Source of the DNA: Numida meleagris | Taxonomy: Eukaryota; Chordata; Aves; Galliformes; Numididae | Length of the DNA stretch: 64,000 nt | Assembly: GCF_002078875.1 (NCBI RefSeq) | Contig: NC_034438.1 | Location: forward strand, 72,303,320 to 72,367,319 | Direction: 5' to 3' | Part shown: in pieces, positions 60,101-64,000 of the stretch | Numbering within the stretch: the stretch's first letter is position 1 | Layout: each line of letters begins with the position of its first letter | Notes under the pieces: model-generated | What the model was told of the DNA's origin: nothing | The model's input: only the letters and a program-made list of their open reading frames with translations | Database searches by the model: none | Translations under genes and position numbers: made by a program

Positions 60101-63100
60101 TATGACCAAGGTTGTCCTCCTGCAGCTGTATCCAGGGAGGATAAAGAACTGGCGAACACTAAGATTCACGGGCATGGGGAGGCAGAGAGAAGAGTTTTGT
60201 TCTTGGCTTTGCTGCAGTGAGTGGGTGTGTAATCTTCAGCAAACCATTCTGGTGGGAAAGCTCTGCTGCTCCTCTAGCCCCTCAGAGGGCTGGAGGGAGG
60301 AAGCAGGATGAGAAAGATTCCGGGTAAGACAAAAGATAAGGATGATCACCTACTGGTTACTGTCTTGGGCAAAACAGGCCCAATCTGTTGAAAATCGATT
60401 TAATGTCTTGCCAATTAAAGTAGATTTGGATAGTGAGAAAGGCAGACAAAAATTAAAAGAGCACTTCCTCCGGCTCCTTTCTTTGCCAGGCTCAGTCCTA
60501 CTCCTTCATCCTGTTTTTGTGCCTCCTCCCTGCTCCTCCCCACTCCTCTGAGATAACTACCAGGTTGTAAAGCCTGCAGCAGACCTGCTGTGCTGCCATA
60601 ACCCACCTTGTTTGCAGGTCATTGCATGGCATGAGTTGAATTGTATCACTACTGGCAAAGAGGACTATTTCTATCAACCACATAATAAAATGAAAATACG
60701 TAGAAAATATGCAGTATTCTTCAAGTAATTGCACGAGAGCTCTGTCTGTGTATGATTTGTCTGCAACTATTCTGCAGGAATCTCATGTAGGCATCCTGCG
60801 TAGAAGACATCTCACAAAAAGATAACTTGTATTCAAATCCCGCAGCATGCAGGAACTGTTAGGGCCATTGAATACATGCTGCTGCTTGAATTTGAGTTAG
60901 TGATAGTTTAGATTTTATTGTGATAGAGATCCTTACAACTAAAAAAAGCTGAAGCAATAACTGAATCTTCCCTAAGACACCTGACAAATCTTTTGACTTT
61001 TGGAAAACTTCAAGGGACGTGACCCCAGATCTGATATTTACGTTCTTTTTAAGCACCATCTTTAAAATAAATCCAGGCAAAACTATTTATTGCCAAACTG
61101 CTGGGCACTGCACAAGGCAATCCGTATCAGGTCTGACAGGTGCTTTTCAGCAAGCAGTATTATCACCATTTTTTTCTGATCTCTCTCTGTACTTGTAGGA
61201 TGTTTTCTGTCTCACTGATTAGATATTTCTCAGGGCACTATGGTGTCAGTTTCTTCCAAAAAAACAACTTCCAAGTCTCAAGTATTGTACCTCAGCATTA
61301 ATCACATAAATTCTCTTTTTTTTCATAAAATTGTCAGCTGCAGAAAAGGAGGAAGGACAACAGCTGTCTCTGTCCTTTGCTAAGTTTGCTTTGACGAAAT
61401 GCCATTCGAGAGCCGGATTTCTAAAAATTAACTTCTGAATGGTTATGTAAAAGGGGACCATGAGAGTGTATTTGATCTTGGTAATCATCTTAATAATGAT
61501 AAATCTGAATGTACCCAGGAAGTTTTACCTACTCCCTGGAGATACAATGTTCAAATACTCTGTGTCAAATTGAGATAAAGTGACTGTCAGTGTTCTTTTT
61601 ATTAATACAGGAATTTATGTGCTTTTCCTGGAAGAATAAAGGTTTGCTTCTGTGGCAGTCCTAAAAGATGTCAGCATGACATATTAGAACCTGAGGACAT
61701 CTTCAAACCTAAGAAACTTGTTTTTCTTATGGACGTGTAGTGTCAGATAGTAAGATGAAGTTTCCTTTGAATTTTGTTTTGCAGCTTCTCTTCCCTTTTT
61801 GTTTCCAGATATATGAATATGGTGCCAGGTTATCCAGTGTGTAAGCCAGCTTCAATTAAATGGATGGTATCATTAGCAGAAGCTAGCATTGATTAAGATC
61901 TCTCATACTCTTTCAAGTCTGAAGAGAGAGTACTGATCTGTTTGTCTTTTTTTCCTTCTTTTGCCCCTTCCCCTTTACCCACCCCTACTTCCTATGGGGC
62001 GCTGGCTGAGTTTAGTGTCAGACCCTGCTAAAGAAAAAACTGTGACAAAGACTTGGCAGTTAATAAGAGATGTACTGAAAAGAAACCTGCTGCAGGGAAG
62101 CAAAAAGCACATGCTGTACTCCTTGAGAATGAGATGAGGTTCTTCACTGCATCTGTTTGCCCTGTGACTTTGGACAACTCAGTGCAGGGGTTCTGTACCC
62201 CAGGAGAACAGCACTGCTGTATGGGGAGTAGGTTACTCTTCTTTAATGAGGGTGAAGGATTGTGCTCCTCACACCTGTCTCTATATTAAAATACACAAAT
62301 AATGTAGACCTTTGTTTTTGTGGAGCATTTTTGACTCTGAATAAAAACTTAAATTACCAAACTCATACCTACAATCCTTCACCATGTAAAAATACACACA
62401 TCTGTGTCTCTATTCACAAACAAAGTAGTAGTATTTTGTTTCTTGCTGTATCCACTAGGAGTGTTTTTACCTAAACTCTTATAAGATTGGTCCTATATAA
62501 TCTGCTGTATGTTAGTCTTGCTAAAATACCATCACTTCAATAAACCAATCTTTCATGAAAATGATAGAAGCTTTTAATATGCTCATCTGCTATAGTGTAA
62601 GTAATCCTTGGGGGAGGGATAGAGTTACACATAAAACAGCGCTGGCCTACCAGTTTGCTTACACTGCTTTGTCCTTCCTTAGGTGTTGAGGGAGCATTTG
62701 ATGAGAAGGATCTGTGTTGATGCTGATCTGCTAAGGCAGTGGTAGCACAGGATCTGGATGGTAACAAATCCTCATCCCTGCTGATAATCATGCCTTCTCT
62801 TGCCCACAGAACATCTCTGTTGGGAACCTGGGAGAAAACTCGAGTGAAAGTGATTTACTGGGTCACAGAGTCCAATCTACTGTATTCACAGTCAGGTATG
62901 TCATATGGTCTCTTGCAGATCAAGCTCCACCTTTGAGCTGGCTAGAAGTAATAGCAACCTCTGGGATGCTTCCAATTCTTTTGGGCCTTCTCTCTGTTCT
63001 CCAGTCTAAATGTATTCATGGCCAGTTTATCCCAACTTTTCTGCATCTCCTCTTGTGATTTGGGCAAAATAGTGCTCTAAGTTTTTCCAGCTATTAACAT

Positions 63101-63915
63101 TAATTTGCTGTGACCTTTCCATCCCTCAGTGTTCTTCCTAACTAGGGAGAATACTTTTCCTTCTGTAAGAAAACTCTGCTAATGACTCAATATTTACAAT
63201 GATATCTGAGAACTTTCAAGAGGAATAGAAAATATCTTAAGGTCAAATAAAAGGTTTTCAGCCATGTAGTTACACCACCAGAGCTGCAGTTGTTTCTTGG
63301 CATGTTACACTTCAGCTGTGTCTAGATTCCCAAGTATCGTAGCCTGGCAGGAGCTGGCCTGCAAACTGAGAAGTTTGATGCTACAGGCCTGATGTCAACA
63401 CTGCCATTTTGGGGAATTAGGGTGAGGCTGTTTTTAAAAAGCATAAGTCTGGTTCACTGAGCTGAACACCATTTGTGGTTGGAGTGTATTAGGTAATTTC
63501 TTGAGGAGCATTTACATCTCCTATATCATCCAAACGGAATACAGATTTTAAGGTCTGAGCCTGCTCTGTGGCATCAAACAATGGTTATGGAGGCAAATGG
63601 AAAATTTGCTTCAAAAGTATACTTCCCATCTGACATAAATACTTATGTGCCTGCATCGTTATTTCTTCTTACTTTGAAATAGTGTTGAAGGCAGTGTTCC
63701 TATGACAGGCAGGCTTCAGGTGATATCCCTGGAGTACTTGAGACAAACTGCTGGAATTTCTGCAGGCGAAACCCCCAGATGTATGAGTTTAATTACTTTA
63801 GAGAGATGCTAGTATTTCTTTCAATATAAAATGAAACCATAAAATTTTCTGCTGGTTGCTCCCTCTGTCCAGTTTGTACTTGATCTTTTTATTGATAAGT
63901 TTAGTTCTCAGTAGG
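54193..63915. other. About 9.7 kb without recognised transposons
   Basis: No CR1, LTR, mariner or exon is recognised across this stretch. It holds a small inverted repeat at 56629-56651 and T tracts (for example 57290-57300). Frames such as 57035-57403 and 59993-60311 have no motif I know. The lack of mobile DNA contrasts with the rest of the window. Confidence 0.5.
56629..56663. repeat. Short inverted and direct repeat
   Basis: ACTTCCTGAG (56629-56638) pairs with CTCAGGAAGT (56642-56651) around a three-base loop, and AACTCAGGAAGT is then repeated directly. A small hairpin could form. Confidence 0.8.
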
Positions 63916-64000
63916 TTTTTCCTTCCTTCCTTCCTTCCTTCCTTCCTTCCTTCCTTCCTTCCTTCCTTCCTTCCTTCCTTCCTTCCTTCCTTCCTTCCTT
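63916..64000. repeat. (TTCC)n microsatellite running off the window
   Basis: About 21 nearly perfect TTCC units reach the last base, so the full length is unknown. It is a homopyrimidine tract on the plus strand. Confidence 0.97.

Noticed and set aside
1..64000. CRISPR arrays, tRNA, rRNA or bacterial-type operons
   Set aside because: No regularly spaced repeats, no cloverleaf candidates noticed, and the content is clearly vertebrate nuclear DNA.

Overview
This window reads as vertebrate, specifically bird, nuclear DNA: an AT-rich, gene-poor stretch in which almost every recognisable block is a decayed transposable element. The evidence is the density of CR1 LINE fragments (many still ending in the CR1-type 3' repeat built on ATTCTATG), three fragments that match my memory of the avian mariner Galluhop, and long terminal repeats of a retrovirus-like family common in birds. 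Galluhop favours a galliform such as chicken, but this rests on memory and is not proof of species. I see no complete protein-coding gene, no rRNA, tRNA or CRISPR array, and no prokaryotic features.

Layout. 1-3.3 kb: three CR1 pieces on the + strand. 3.3-8.1 kb: unique sequence with nothing I recognise. 8.1-19.2 kb: CR1-rich, including a minus-strand element at 9.3-12.3 kb that keeps ORF1 and reverse transcriptase sequence but has lost most of its endonuclease. 19.2-25.3 kb: mostly unique, with one copy of an unnamed dispersed repeat (22.5 kb). 25.3-26.4 kb: a truncated solo LTR abutting a truncated CR1. 26.4-35.2 kb: mostly unique, with CR1 pieces near 29.1, 30.9 and 31.8 kb. 35.2-36.7 kb: a GC-rich island with three exon-like blocks of one protein, possibly ADCY10-like, split by a candidate LTR. 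37.2-43.6 kb: two mariner fragments and several rearranged CR1s. 46.6-48.7 kb: a CR1 tail and a third, inverted mariner fragment. 49.4-52.5 kb: the 5' part of an endogenous retrovirus (LTR, degenerate primer-binding site, broken gag, broken protease), with a second, unrelated LTR inserted in gag, followed by a second copy of the dispersed repeat. 54.2-63.9 kb: nearly 10 kb without a recognised transposon, ending in a (TTCC)n array that runs off the window.

Nothing here works together as a pathway. The interest lies in insertion history: a nested LTR with intact-looking target duplication, recurrent internal deletions in CR1, mariner deletion derivatives, and an isolated multi-exon gene fragment. 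I did not find a convincing new biological system. Identifications of families are from memory of consensus sequences and shared protein motifs; no database search was possible.
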